This document shows positions 1 to 5,789 of a stretch of 5,789 nucleotides of DNA, piece after piece. The notes beneath the pieces were generated by a model. That model made no database searches, had not been told where the DNA came from, and saw only the letters and a program-made list of their open reading frames with translations. Source of the stretch: Syntrophobacteria bacterium. Its GTDB lineage: Bacteria > Desulfobacterota > Syntrophobacteria > JARFUL01. How positions within the stretch are numbered: the first letter of the stretch is position 1; the number at the start of each line of letters is the position of its first letter. Where the stretch lies: NCBI GenBank assembly GCA_029289015.1, contig JARFUL010000175.1, positions 1 to 5,789 of the forward strand. Reading direction: 5' to 3'. A program made the translations under genes and the position numbers.

Positions 1-4
1 GGGC

Positions 5-1228
5 TTAACTCCCTGCGATCTTTGTCAGGTCCCACATGGGCAGGAATATGGCCAGCGCGAAGAAGCCGACCACGAACGCGAGGCAGACGATCAGAAGCGG
101 GCCCAGGGAGCCGGAGAGCTTCTCCAGGCCGTAGTCCAGCTCGTCGTCGTAGTGCTTGGCTATCTCTCCCAGCATTGTGTCCAGGCTGCCCGACTCCTCG
201 CCGATCGCGGCCATGGAGACCACCATCGGGGGAAAGTACTTGGCCGACCTGAGCGGCCCCGCGATGCCCCGCCCCTGCCTCACCAGCTCCTTGATGCGGT
301 GGAGCTCCCCCGCGATGGCCGCGTTGCCTATGACGTCCTCGAGGATGTCCAACGCGTCCATGATCAGGAGCCCGCTGGAGGTGAGTATCGAAAAGATGGA
401 CGCGAACCGGGACATGGCCGCCTTCAGAAAGAGCGGGCCCACCAGGGGAAGCTTCAGGAGCAGAGAGTCCTTCATGATCTTTCCCTTAGGGGTCCTCAGA
501 AAGATGAAGAGCGCGACCCCGCCCGCTGCCAGCCCGCCCAGGACCATGTACCAGTAGTTATGGATTATGGTATTGAGAAAGATGAGGATCTTGGTGGGCA
601 CGGGGAGGGATATCTCCGCCTTCTGAAATATGCCCACGAACTTGGGGACCACGGTGGTCTGGAGAAAGATGAAGGCCCCCGCGAGGGCCACCACCACGAT
701 CGCGGGGTACCTGAGCGCAGACTTCACCTTCATCGCGGTCTTGTGGGTGTGCTCGATGAGGTAGATCAGCCTGTCCAGGACCTCCGTCAGGTTGCCGGAG
801 CGCTCCCCGGCCCGGATCATCCCGCAGTAGAGGGGGGAGAATATGGCCGGGTGCCGGGAGAAGACGCGGTGGAGGGAATGGCCCTCCTTGATGCCGTAGC
901 GCATGGAGCTGACCGCCTGCCTGAGCCGCTCGTTCTCCGTCTGGAACTCCAGCACCTCCAGGGTGTTGGGCAGGGGAATCCCGGCCCTGAGCATGGACCT
1001 GAACTGCTTGGTGAAGAGGATCAGCTCCGTGGGGGAGACCTTGCTGAGCCTTTTGAGGGAGTCGGAGGCCCTGGTGAACCACGACTCCGTGGCCTTGGGC
1101 GCCACCTTGATGGGGATCGCGCCCATGCCCATGAGCTTTTCAGAGGCCCGCTCAGGGGAGCCGGCTTCGATCTCGCCGGTTATGGTGGTGCCGGTTTCGC
1201 TTATGGCCTGGTACGAATAGGTCGCCAT
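5..1228 (-). CDS. pilC: Type IV pilus / type II secretion inner-membrane platform protein (PilC/MshG/GspF family)
   Basis: Polytopic inner-membrane protein that couples the cytoplasmic assembly ATPase to pilin or pseudopilin polymerisation (family knowledge). The 407 aa are full length for the family. The N-terminal cytoplasmic part opens with the family-like MATYSYQAI and G-x-I-x-G-E-I. Two repeated T2SSF domains follow at about 70-192 and 273-395, each with the paired signature G-E-x-S-G-x-L (GERSGNL at 141-147, GEESGSL at 343-349). Three hydrophobic segments are visible at about 176-195, 226-244 and 376-396. The ATG at 1226-1228 gives the canonical N-terminus. The frame stays open upstream into the ATPase gene, but no better start is seen. 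No clear Shine-Dalgarno is present; the 26-nt gap after the ATPase stop is AT-rich, so co-transcription and possibly coupled translation are likely. It ends with TAA four bases from the window edge. pilC, mshG and gspF cannot be told apart from this gene alone; family call near certain. Confidence 0.95.
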   Translation of the reverse strand: MATYSYQAISETGTTITGEIEAGSPERASEKLMGMGAIPIKVAPKATESWFTRASDSLKRLSKVSPTELILFTKQFRSMLRAGIPLPNTLEVLEFQTENERLRQAVSSMRYGIKEGHSLHRVFSRHPAIFSPLYCGMIRAGERSGNLTEVLDRLIYLIEHTHKTAMKVKSALRYPAIVVVALAGAFIFLQTTVVPKFVGIFQKAEISLPVPTKILIFLNTIIHNYWYMVLGGLAAGGVALFIFLRTPKGKIMKDSLLLKLPLVGPLFLKAAMSRFASIFSILTSSGLLIMDALDILEDVIGNAAIAGELHRIKELVRQGRGIAGPLRSAKYFPPMVVSMAAIGEESGSLDTMLGEIAKHYDDELDYGLEKLSGSLGPLLIVCLAFVVGFFALAIFLPMWDLTKIAGS

Positions 1229-1254
1229 GGCTTTAAATAGTCGCTCTTTACAAG

Positions 1255-2991
1255 TTAAAACAGCACTGAGGCCTCGGCCTCCTCCAAACTCGTGACCCCG
1301 CTGGCCGCCTTCTCGTACGCGGCCTCCTTGAGGGTGACTAGCTTGCCGTCGTCCTTGAGTTCGTGGAAGAGCTCCATGGTCTGGACCCCGCGGTTGATCT
1401 GCTCCCTCACCATCTCGTCCACCAGGAGCACCTCGAATATGCCGGTGCGGCCGCGGTATCCGGTGTTCATGCAGTGGCTGCAGCCGGTTCCCCGGAAGAG
1501 CTGCGGCTGGGTTCCCGTGTCTCCCAGGATCTCGTACATCTTTTCCAGAACCTGGGCCGGGGGTTCGTAGGGCTCCTTGCAGTAGGTGCAGATGACCCTG
1601 ACGAGCCTCTGCGCGATCACCCCGAGGAGCGTGGAGGATATGAGGAAGTGCTCGATCTTCATGTCCAGGAGCCTTGAGACCGCGCCCACCGCGTCGTTGG
1701 TGTGCACGGTGGAGAGCACCTTGTGGCCCGTGAGCGCGGACTGCACCGCGACGGACGCGGTCTCCTCGTCACGAATCTCACCCACCATTATGATGTCCGG
1801 GTCCTGGCGGAGAATCGAGCGGAGCCCGGACGCGAAGGTCATGCCGGCCTTCTTGTTGAGCTGCACCTGGCGGATGTTCTCCAGCCTGTACTCCACCGGG
1901 TCTTCCAGGGTGATGATGTTTACGTCCCTCTTGTTCACCTCCTGGATGATGGAGTAGAGCGAGGTGGTCTTGCCGCATCCCGTGGGGCCCGTGGTCAGGA
2001 TCATGCCGTAGGGCTGGCGGATCATGTGGTTGACCTTGCCATAGTCGGGGTCGGAGAACCCGAGCTCCGGCAGCCTGAAGATGCCGGTGGAACGGTCGAG
2101 GAGCCTGAGCACCAGGTTCTCGCCGTATATGGTGGGCAGAGTCGAGACCCGGATATTGACCTCCTTGGTCCCCACCTTGACCGTGAAACGGCCGTCCTGG
2201 GGAACCCTGGTGGAGGTTATGTCCATGCCTGCCAGGATCTTGATCCTGGAGACAATGGGCAGGAACATCGCGAAGGGGGGCGCGGGGATGTCGTGGAGCT
2301 TTCCGTCTATGCGGAAACTGAGCTGTATGGAGCCCTTTTCCGGCGTCATGTGAACGTCGGAGGCCACGGCCTGGATCGCGTGGACGAGGATGGAGTTCAC
2401 CATGCGGATCACGGGCACCTGTTTCCCCATCTCCTCGATCTGGTCTATGTGGAGGTCTTCCTCGTCCTCCTTCTCCTCCACGGTCTCCATTTCGAGGGAG
2501 CTCTCTTCCTCCTCCGGGCGGTAGATGCCCGAGGAGATGCCGTAGATGACGCTGAAGAGGTGCCTCAGCTCGGCCACGGTGCAGATGAGGGTCTCCACCT
2601 CCATCCCGGTGATCCTCTCCACCGTGTCTATGGCCTCCATGTCCATGGGGTCGGTGGTCGCGACCCTGAAGACGTAGGGGGTCTTCTCCAGGGGCACCAG
2701 GTAGTACTTTTCAGCCATCTCGATGGGGATGGCGCTGGCGAGCTCCGGGTCCGGGGAGACCTCGTCCATCTCCACCCGCGCGAGCTTGAGCTGGGCGCTA
2801 AGAAGGTCTATGACCTGGTTTTCCGTCAGCCACCCGTGCTCCACCAGAATCTGGCCCAGCTTGAGCCCGGTCCTCTCCTTCTCATCAAGCGCGCGCTTCA
2901 GCCTCGACTCGTTTATGAGCCCGGACTCCAGGAGCATCTCACCCAGCTTTTTCCTGGGCCACTCCGTACTTCTTGCGGTCAACATCTCCAT
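1255..2991 (-). CDS. pilB: Fibre assembly ATPase with N-terminal MshEN domain (PilB/MshE/GspE family)
   Basis: Cytoplasmic hexameric ATPase powering pilus or pseudopilus extension. Its 578 aa carry all hallmark motifs. A MshEN (T2SSE_N) domain at 15-67 has two 24-residue repeats, K15-L-G to K38 and K44-L-G to Q67, separated by five residues. Next come the rest of the N-domain to about 150 and a very acidic linker (160-187, 16 of 28 residues D/E). The catalytic core has Walker A GPTGCGKTT (335-343, K341), Asp box around ITLEDPVEY (360-368), Walker B DPDIIMVGEIRD (397-408, E405) and His box STVHTND (427-433, H430). A zinc-type tetracysteine is at C468-x2-C471 and C504-x2-C507. The ATG at 2991 follows an in-frame TAA nine bases upstream; Met3 is the only other early start. 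No good ribosome binding site is present. The platform gene follows directly with no retraction ATPase (pilT) between. The MshEN domain and locus order point to MshE/PilB; GspE is possible. Confidence 0.95.
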   Translation of the reverse strand: MEMLTARSTEWPRKKLGEMLLESGLINESRLKRALDEKERTGLKLGQILVEHGWLTENQVIDLLSAQLKLARVEMDEVSPDPELASAIPIEMAEKYYLVPLEKTPYVFRVATTDPMDMEAIDTVERITGMEVETLICTVAELRHLFSVIYGISSGIYRPEEEESSLEMETVEEKEDEEDLHIDQIEEMGKQVPVIRMVNSILVHAIQAVASDVHMTPEKGSIQLSFRIDGKLHDIPAPPFAMFLPIVSRIKILAGMDITSTRVPQDGRFTVKVGTKEVNIRVSTLPTIYGENLVLRLLDRSTGIFRLPELGFSDPDYGKVNHMIRQPYGMILTTGPTGCGKTTSLYSIIQEVNKRDVNIITLEDPVEYRLENIRQVQLNKKAGMTFASGLRSILRQDPDIIMVGEIRDEETASVAVQSALTGHKVLSTVHTNDAVGAVSRLLDMKIEHFLISSTLLGVIAQRLVRVICTYCKEPYEPPAQVLEKMYEILGDTGTQPQLFRGTGCSHCMNTGYRGRTGIFEVLLVDEMVREQINRGVQTMELFHELKDDGKLVTLKEAAYEKAASGVTSLEEAEASVLF

Positions 2992-2996
2992 AATTG

Positions 2997-3025
2997 ATTA
3001 TACCCGGCCGTGTCTATCTTACCAT
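2997..3025 (-). promoter_or_regulatory. Possible sigma70-type promoter just before the assembly ATPase
   Basis: A perfect TATAAT lies at 2997-3002 on the minus strand, only five bases before the ATG at 2991. The -35 region is poor: the best hexamers at 16-17 nt spacing (around 3019-3025, TGGTAA or ATGGTA) match TTGACA at about half the positions, and there is no extended -10 TG. If used, transcription would start at about the A of the start codon and give a leaderless or nearly leaderless mRNA. That would agree with the missing Shine-Dalgarno. The AT-rich setting in GC-rich DNA and the terminator-like hairpin just upstream support it, but a chance match in a short AT-rich gap is quite possible. 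Confidence 0.3.
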
Positions 3026-3038
3026 AGAGGATAAAGTT

Positions 3039-3090
3039 AAAAACGCCGCGCGCGTGCTGGACTCCAGGCAAACCCTCTGGGCGCCGCGGC
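3039..3090 (-). terminator. Possible rho-independent terminator after the AAA ATPase gene
   Basis: On the minus strand, 13 nt past the AAA gene stop, an arm GCCGCG-G-CGC (3090 to 3081) can pair with GCGCGCGGC (3053 to 3045). This makes a nine-base-pair, all-GC stem with one bulged G. One G follows, then five Ts (3043-3039). The 27-nt loop can hold a small inner helix, CTGG-AGT-CCAG (3067-3057). GC stem plus T-run is the classic form, but the loop is long, the T-run short and the stem bulged, so it may be partial (read-through) or only a GC-rich coincidence. Confidence 0.4.
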
Positions 3091-3102
3091 TCGAACGGGT
3101 CG

Positions 3103-4662
3103 TTATCTTACGTCCGTGATCATGACCGCGCCTTTGGGCAGGTCTCCCAGGACCTCGGCGTGTTGCGCCAGGTCCTTGGGCAGACTCTCGGCGTAGGCCA
3201 GGACCCTCTCAGGGCTCGGGAAGCTCCTCTTGGTGACCACGGGGAACCTGAGCCCCGCGTCCCCGTCCCACACCGGCAGGATGCGGATGGGCTGGTCCTT
3301 GTAGACCCGGAAGAATCTGTAGGCCTCGTCCAGGTTTCTAAATCCGGCCACCTTGAGCTTGTATCTTCCCGCCTCAAAGCTCCGGTGCGGCACCACGGGC
3401 ATGTATATCCTTTGGCCGGGGCTCACCACGTCCAGGTTTTTGATCTCGGGGTTTATCTTCTTTATCAGGCTTAGAATATGCGTCCCCTTTGACCCGTAGA
3501 TGCGCAGCACCAGCTTGGTGATATACTCGTCCTTCACTATCACCACGTAGCCCAGCACATCGGGATACGGTACCTTGCCCTTCAGGGCCGCGGCTTTCCC
3601 GGCCGGCCTTGGCTTGGCGGCCTGCCTCTTCGCGGGAGCTTTCGGCCCGGGCTCCGCGGCCCTTTTCGGCGCGTCGGCTTTTAGGGCCACAGCCGCGGAC
3701 AACCTGGACTCCGGATGGGAGCCCCCCGCGAGCCATTTAAGATTATATCCCGTTAGCTCCGGGTTCGTCAAAGCGAAGGCCGCGAGCGCGAAGAGCAGCC
3801 CCGCGAGGATGACGGGGCGGAGGATTCCCCGCGTTTTCGGGAAGATGCGCCTGTCCGTGGCCCGCACCACCGACCAGCCGACCCGCGCGCGGTTCTGGAC
3901 CAGCATGGTGAGAAGGGAGTTGTAGCAGAGATTCACTATCCTTCTGGGGTAGCCCTTGCTCGCCAGGTGGACCGCTAAGAGCGCGGGCCAGGTGAAGATG
4001 TGCGCGGCCAGGCTCTCCTGTCCCGCGCAGCTGAGGCGGAACCTGACCATGTCCCTCGTCTCCTTGAAGCTCAACGGCGCGAGCTTCAAGAGGAGGTTGG
4101 CCCGGTCCCCGAAGTTGTGGTGCTCTTCTAGGGTCTGGACAAACTCGTTCTGCGCGGCTATGACTATCTGGAGCAGCTTGTTCTGGTTGGTCTCGTAGTT
4201 GAGAAGCTCGCGAAGGACCTCGATGATGGGGGGGGAGATCTTCTGCCCCTCGTCGATTATCAGGACAACGTTGACCTCCTCGTCCACCCCCCGGCGGAAC
4301 AGGTAGTTCTTCAGCCGCTCCTTGAGGTAATGCTCCGACGCGTTCTTGGGTATCCTCTTCGCGCCGAAGAGGCGGTTTAGCCCGAAGAGGAAGGCCCTGG
4401 CTGAGGGGAAGTCGGGGTCGAGGATCAGGTGGGTCTCCACTTTGCCGTTGTCCTCGCTCAGGTTCTGTATCAGCCGCCTTATAATGGTGGTCTTGCCGGT
4501 TCCCACCTCCCCGATCAGGATGTTGAGCCCCCTCTTCAGCCTCAGCGCGATCTCAATCTGGTGGAGGCACTCCGCGTGGACCCGGGACTTGTAGAAGAAC
4601 ATCGGGTCCGGGGAGTTGGAAAAAGGCTCCCTGTTGAGGTTAAGTAGCTTGAAGTACTCCAT
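3103..4662 (-). CDS. ExeA/GspA/MshM-type AAA ATPase with transmembrane segment, LysM-like and SPOR-like periplasmic tail
   Basis: Probable secretin-assembly or cell-wall-anchoring ATPase. ExeA/GspA proteins help the secretin pass the peptidoglycan, and MshM is the shorter MSHA relative. The 519 aa start with the family-typical pattern MEYFKLLNLNREPFSNSPDP. Walker A is GEVGTGKT (51-58), Walker B is VVLIIDEGQ (132-140, D137/E138), a sensor-1-like strand is IVIAAQNE (166-173) and a sensor-2-like GYPRR is at 237-241. One hydrophobic segment (about 280-298) should cross the inner membrane, leaving the ATPase in the cytoplasm. A basic Ala/Lys/Pro linker (about 328-363) leads to a LysM-like domain (371-423: YVVIVKDEYITKLVLRIYG, then INPEI, then SPGQRIYMP). 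A SPOR-like segment follows (429-495: YKLKVAGFRNLDEAYRFF). ExeA/GspA usually carry PG_binding_1 there instead. The ATG at 4660-4662 has GAGG four bases upstream, and an ATG 15 nt upstream runs straight into TGA. AAA call sure; LysM likely; SPOR tentative. Confidence 0.9.
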   Translation of the reverse strand: MEYFKLLNLNREPFSNSPDPMFFYKSRVHAECLHQIEIALRLKRGLNILIGEVGTGKTTIIRRLIQNLSEDNGKVETHLILDPDFPSARAFLFGLNRLFGAKRIPKNASEHYLKERLKNYLFRRGVDEEVNVVLIIDEGQKISPPIIEVLRELLNYETNQNKLLQIVIAAQNEFVQTLEEHHNFGDRANLLLKLAPLSFKETRDMVRFRLSCAGQESLAAHIFTWPALLAVHLASKGYPRRIVNLCYNSLLTMLVQNRARVGWSVVRATDRRIFPKTRGILRPVILAGLLFALAAFALTNPELTGYNLKWLAGGSHPESRLSAAVALKADAPKRAAEPGPKAPAKRQAAKPRPAGKAAALKGKVPYPDVLGYVVIVKDEYITKLVLRIYGSKGTHILSLIKKINPEIKNLDVVSPGQRIYMPVVPHRSFEAGRYKLKVAGFRNLDEAYRFFRVYKDQPIRILPVWDGDAGLRFPVVTKRSFPSPERVLAYAESLPKDLAQHAEVLGDLPKGAVMITDVR

Positions 4663-4666
4663 ACAG

Positions 4667-4670
4667 CCTC
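4667..4670 (-). promoter_or_regulatory. Ribosome binding site for the AAA ATPase gene
   Basis: GAGG on the minus strand lies four bases before the ATG at 4662. The spacing is short, but it is the only recognisable Shine-Dalgarno among the three gene starts inside the window and supports that start. Confidence 0.5.
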
Positions 4671-4671
4671 A

Positions 4672-4699
4672 GCCCATCGGGCGCGGCCCCCTGGGCCGC
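4672..4699 (-). repeat. Two small adjacent inverted repeats between secretin and AAA genes
   Basis: In the 79-nt gap, GCGGCCC at 4683-4689 and GGGCCGC at 4693-4699 form a perfect seven-base-pair all-GC stem with a three-base loop. Next to it, GCCC (4672-4675) and GGGC (4679-4682) make a four-base-pair stem with a three-base loop, ending one base before the GAGG. No T-run follows on the minus strand, so this is not an intrinsic terminator. It could tune mRNA stability or access to the ribosome site, or be incidental in GC-rich DNA. Confidence 0.35.
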
Positions 4700-4741
4700 T
4701 CTCCTCCCTCCCTGAAGACCCCTAAGTGCCGCGCCCGCTTC

Positions 4742-5789
4742 TCAAGGCTTGGGACCTTCCTGTTGGGTGTCCGTGGGCCCCACGGTTCCGGACGCGGGCC
4801 CCTTACCCGGGCGAATGTCCCTGAGGGGGAGGATGGTCGGGGTGACGAAGACCAGAAGGTCGTCGAGCTCTTCGGAGCGGCCCGATTCCTTGAATATCCA
4901 GCCAAGGATCGGCACATCGGACAGCCACGGGATACCGCTGCCGCTCTTCCTCTTGGTCTGGGTGCTCAGGCCCGCGATCACCGCGGTCTCGCCGGAGTAG
5001 AGCACCAGGGTGGTCTTGGCCTGCTTCTTGATGATGAGCGGGTTGCCCTGGACCGTTATGGTGAAGTCGGGCTCGTCCTTGCTCACCTCGATGTCCAGCT
5101 TCACCACCTCATCGGAGATCACGATGGGGGTCACGTCCAGCTTGAGCACCGCGCTCTTGTACTCCGTCTTTATCTGGCCGGATTCGTCCACCGACTGGTA
5201 GGGAACGTCGCGGCCCGACTCGATTATGGCCTTGACCCCGTCCATCGTGGTGATGGAGGGCGAAGAGACGATGTTCACCTTGCGGGCCTCCTGGAGCGCC
5301 TTTAGCTGCACCTCCAGGATGTTGCCCCCGATCTGGCCGAACATAAACCCCAGGGCCGCGGGCGATCCTGTGGTGAGCCCGGTGCCTGGGAAGTTGATGC
5401 CGAACCCGTGGCCGCTGAGCCCCGTGGCCTGGGTGGCCGCGGTATAGCCGGGGCCGGTCCTGAGGTCGCCGGGAATTCCCGCGGTGGGGGAGCCCGCGCC
5501 CAGGCCGCCGGGGGTGATCCAGAGGTGGTTCCTGGAGCCCACGCCCCTCATGCCCATGCCGCCCCACTGGATGCCCAGATCACGCGCGGTGCCCCGGGTG
5601 GCCTCCACGATCTCGGCCTTTATGAGCACCTGCTTGGAGGGTACGTCCAGCTGCCGTATCATCCTTTCGATCTTGGCAACGTTCTCGGGGAGGTCGCGGA
5701 TAAGGAGCTTGTTCCCGTGCTTGTCCAGAACCACCGAGCCCCTGGCCCTGCCCTTTTTCTCATCGCCGGCCTTCGCGGTCTCGAGCCCG
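4742..5789 (-). CDS. pilQ: Outer-membrane secretin, C-terminal part (PilQ-like; 5' end outside the window)
   Basis: Forms the multimeric outer-membrane channel through which a type IV pilus or secreted substrate leaves the cell. The frame is open to the window edge, with 348 residues visible. A GTG at 5734 sits inside a conserved domain and is not the true start. Visible residues 1-48 are the end of a Secretin_N (N1/NolW-type) domain, with the PilQ-like run SVVLDKHGNKLLIRDLPENV. Then come QVLIKAEIVEA (53-63) and DLGIQWGG (70-77), a Gly/Ala/Thr-rich insertion (76-147), and the secretin beta domain (about 148-320) with VNIVSSPSITTMDG (171-184). The secretin signature is GETAVIAGL (266-274), eleven residues, then IPWLSDVPILGWIF (286-299), ending in DLLVFVTPTIL (310-320). 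A short Gly/Pro-rich tail follows. It stops with TGA, and the AAA ATPase gene starts 79 nt downstream. PilQ is preferred over MshL or GspD by the N-domain and C-terminal motifs, but the subtype is not certain without the N-terminus. Confidence 0.93.
   Translation of the reverse strand, partial: GLETAKAGDEKKGRARGSVVLDKHGNKLLIRDLPENVAKIERMIRQLDVPSKQVLIKAEIVEATRGTARDLGIQWGGMGMRGVGSRNHLWITPGGLGAGSPTAGIPGDLRTGPGYTAATQATGLSGHGFGINFPGTGLTTGSPAALGFMFGQIGGNILEVQLKALQEARKVNIVSSPSITTMDGVKAIIESGRDVPYQSVDESGQIKTEYKSAVLKLDVTPIVISDEVVKLDIEVSKDEPDFTITVQGNPLIIKKQAKTTLVLYSGETAVIAGLSTQTKRKSGSGIPWLSDVPILGWIFKESGRSEELDDLLVFVTPTILPLRDIRPGKGPASGTVGPTDTQQEGPKP

Noticed and set aside
152..1240. 362-codon open frame on the plus strand
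   Set aside because: It is antisense to the platform protein, with the same low-complexity shadow composition and no family motifs.
1702..2997. 431-codon open frame on the plus strand
   Set aside because: It lies antisense to the assembly ATPase; its translation is rich in His, Gly, Asp, Val and Leu as expected from the opposite strand of GC-rich coding DNA. It has no recognisable domain.
2992..3102. Cyclic di-GMP riboswitch or sigma54 promoter in the gap before the MshEN-type ATPase
   Set aside because: No GEMM-type conserved core and no TGGCAC-N5-TTGC-like element was found on the minus strand.
4683..4699. Intrinsic terminator after the secretin
   Set aside because: The hairpin is perfect but short and is followed by GCGCCCGAT rather than a T-run, so termination is unlikely.
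4616..5305. 229-codon plus-strand frame across the secretin-AAA gap
   Set aside because: It overlaps the conserved secretin core on the other strand and shows no domain, so it is a shadow frame.
5732..5734. GTG as start of the secretin gene
   Set aside because: The frame is open upstream to the edge, and the residues before it continue the Secretin_N domain, so the real start lies outside the window.

Overview
The window carries four genes, all on the minus strand, that encode the core of a type IV pilus / type II secretion-like machine. In transcription order (high to low coordinates) they are: the C-terminal part of an outer-membrane secretin (PilQ-like, cut by the right window edge); an ExeA/GspA/MshM-type AAA ATPase with a membrane segment and a long periplasmic tail; a PilB/MshE/GspE assembly ATPase; and a PilC/MshG/GspF inner-membrane platform protein. 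There are no RNA genes, insertion sequences, CRISPR arrays or genes on the plus strand. The long plus-strand open frames are shadows of the GC-rich minus-strand genes.

A secretin together with peptidoglycan-binding-type domains implies a Gram-negative (diderm) bacterium. The DNA is GC-rich with strong C/G bias at third positions. A Desulfobacterota-, Nitrospirota- or similar uncultivated-type lineage would fit, but this is a guess and the sequence does not fix the taxon.

Layout: 5-1228 platform protein; 26-nt AT-rich gap; 1255-2991 assembly ATPase; 111-nt gap with a plausible intrinsic terminator and a perfect TATAAT box; 3103-4662 AAA/LysM/SPOR-like protein; 79-nt gap with two small hairpins and a short ribosome binding site; 4742 to the edge, secretin. 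Coding density is high and no gene-free stretch exceeds about 110 nt.

Inferred working model: the assembly ATPase uses ATP in the cytoplasm and, through the platform protein, drives pilin (or pseudopilin) polymerisation. The fibre leaves through the secretin. The AAA protein probably helps place or assemble the secretin across the cell wall, with its ATPase in the cytoplasm and its wall-binding tail in the periplasm. The ATPase begins with a MshEN-type domain, so fibre assembly may respond to cyclic di-GMP. The order secretin - AAA - assembly ATPase - platform matches the mshL-mshM-(mshN)-mshE-mshG core of the Vibrio MSHA locus without mshN, although the secretin itself reads as more PilQ-like. 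The most unusual item is the AAA protein, whose periplasmic part looks like LysM plus SPOR rather than the PG_binding_1 domain known from ExeA/GspA.
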